Positions 22,095-22,475 of a DNA stretch of 22,475 bases are shown piece after piece. The position numbers and the translations under genes are program-made. The stretch's first letter is position 1, and each line of letters begins with the position of its first letter. Origin of the DNA: Thermoprotei archaeon (lineage in GTDB: Archaea > Thermoproteota > Thermoprotei > Thermofilales > B15-G2); the NCBI GenBank assembly GCA_003649445.1, contig QMRV01000036.1, positions 1-22,475 on the forward strand, in the 5' to 3' direction. The notes under the pieces were generated by a model. It was not told the DNA's origin. It saw only the letters and a list, made by a program, of their open reading frames with translations, and searched no databases.

Positions 22095-22475
22095 TTAGTT
22101 TTTAGGCACCCATTTCTGTTCCTTAACAAGGTAAATGAATGTCTTAGGATTATTCAAAATCCTCTTCAATACTGCTCTATCCAAAGAAACACTAGAATGT
22201 CTTCGAAGAATATTATAGGCTGCGCTTAAATCCGCGTTAAATTGTCCACATTTCTTGCACACTACTAGTCCCCTGTAAGGACGCTGTACTCGCTGACTGC
22301 ACACTGGGCAAATACTACTAGTATTCTCTTCACTCACCTCAACTACCTCAATACCCCTGACTTCACACTGTCTTCTCAAAGAATCAATTATTTGACGCGG
22401 AGCGAAAAATCCTCTAAGCAGTTCTCGAGTACGCTTCGACACAACTTCTTCAACTAAGTCTTCTCTACTAACACA
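22095..22475 (-). CDS. tnpB: TnpB RNA-guided nuclease, C-terminal part (window edge)
   Basis: The frame is open through the window edge, so only the last about 127 residues are seen. The RuvC-II segment appears as CVSREDLVEE at the edge, with its Glu. Next come a helical region, IEVVEVSEENTSSICPVC, the second zinc-ribbon half VVCKKCGQ, and RuvC-III NADLSAAYNILRR with its Asp. Zinc cysteines and two of three RuvC acids are thus present; RuvC-I lies outside. An internal GTG at 22440-22442 is not the start. The protein would cut DNA guided by the end RNA made from its own 3' region. No stops or shifts are seen, so it could be functional. Confidence 0.85.
   Translation of the reverse strand, partial: CVSREDLVEEVVSKRTRELLRGFFAPRQIIDSLRRQCEVRGIEVVEVSEENTSSICPVCSQRVQRPYRGLVVCKKCGQFNADLSAAYNILRRHSSVSLDRAVLKRILNNPKTFIYLVKEQKWVPKN

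Larger units (their letters stand above)
21983..22475 (-). mobile_element. IS200/IS605-type element with tnpB, right end, partial
   Basis: The element interrupts the dppA-like gene. Seen from its minus-strand orientation it consists of the 3' part of tnpB (22475 to 22095) followed by a 110-nt, GC-rich, hairpin-containing right end that stops at about 21983. IS200/IS605 elements end in subterminal hairpins rather than terminal inverted repeats and make no target duplication, which agrees with what is visible. The left end, any tnpA, and the target motif are outside the window, so it is unknown whether the element is autonomous. Confidence 0.75.

Noticed and set aside
1..22475. CRISPR array, integrase/attachment sites or a defence cluster
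   Set aside because: No regularly spaced repeats, cas-like proteins, integrases or recognised defence genes are visible; the only mobile element is the TnpB insertion at the right end.

Overview
The window looks like chromosomal DNA of a thermophilic archaeon, most likely of the Thermoproteota (TACK) group. The evidence is an AT-rich, tightly packed genome with frequent GTG starts, TATA-like boxes about 24-29 nt upstream of most first-gene start codons (leaderless transcripts), and archaeal families: an AbrB-PhoU regulator, a double-HTH Lrp-like protein, a geranylgeranyl reductase and an F420-type LLM oxidoreductase. I cannot name the genus. There are no rRNA or tRNA genes and no CRISPR array.

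Layout. Positions 1-290 hold a decayed gene (minus strand) with one stop and two frameshifts. From 384 to 3425 the minus strand carries a small membrane protein, a UroD-like corrinoid-methyltransferase homologue and a peptidase-M1-like protein whose zinc site is destroyed. A GC-rich possible small RNA lies between the last two. A divergent promoter separates these from a membrane-anchored M28 peptidase (plus). Next come an Lrp-like regulator and a translationally coupled FAD oxidase / Fe-S oxidoreductase pair (GlcD/GlcF-like). A minus-strand pair follows (44-aa membrane peptide, geranylgeranyl reductase), divergent from the AbrB-PhoU regulator. An LLM flavin oxidoreductase is followed by a well-formed C/D-box sRNA candidate in the 103-bp gap before a convergent alpha/beta hydrolase, which forms an operon with an AEC transporter. 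A three-gene minus-strand operon encodes a membrane protein, a winged-helix regulator and an HhH-GPD DNA glycosylase. A GH38 alpha-mannosidase (plus) converges on an isoaspartyl peptidase/asparaginase (minus). Two overlapping sugar-isomerase-like TIM-barrel paralogues and a small helical protein follow.

The right end (21764-22475) shows a D-aminopeptidase (DppA-like) gene cut after about 74 codons by an IS200/IS605-type element. The TnpB C-terminus is on the minus strand and runs off the window. Between the tnpB stop and the broken gene is a GC-rich structured stretch with three hairpins and a 7-bp pseudoknot pairing, which matches an omega (right-end) RNA. Its guide would be the adjacent dppA sequence, so this TnpB is predicted to recognise the uninterrupted dppA allele.

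The metabolic genes are mainly catabolic (peptide, sugar, 2-hydroxyacid) plus lipid maturation. No single pathway ties the whole window together. The least ordinary items are the two C/D-like RNA candidates, the catalytically dead M1 protein, the shared divergent TATA element and the TnpB/guide/dppA junction.
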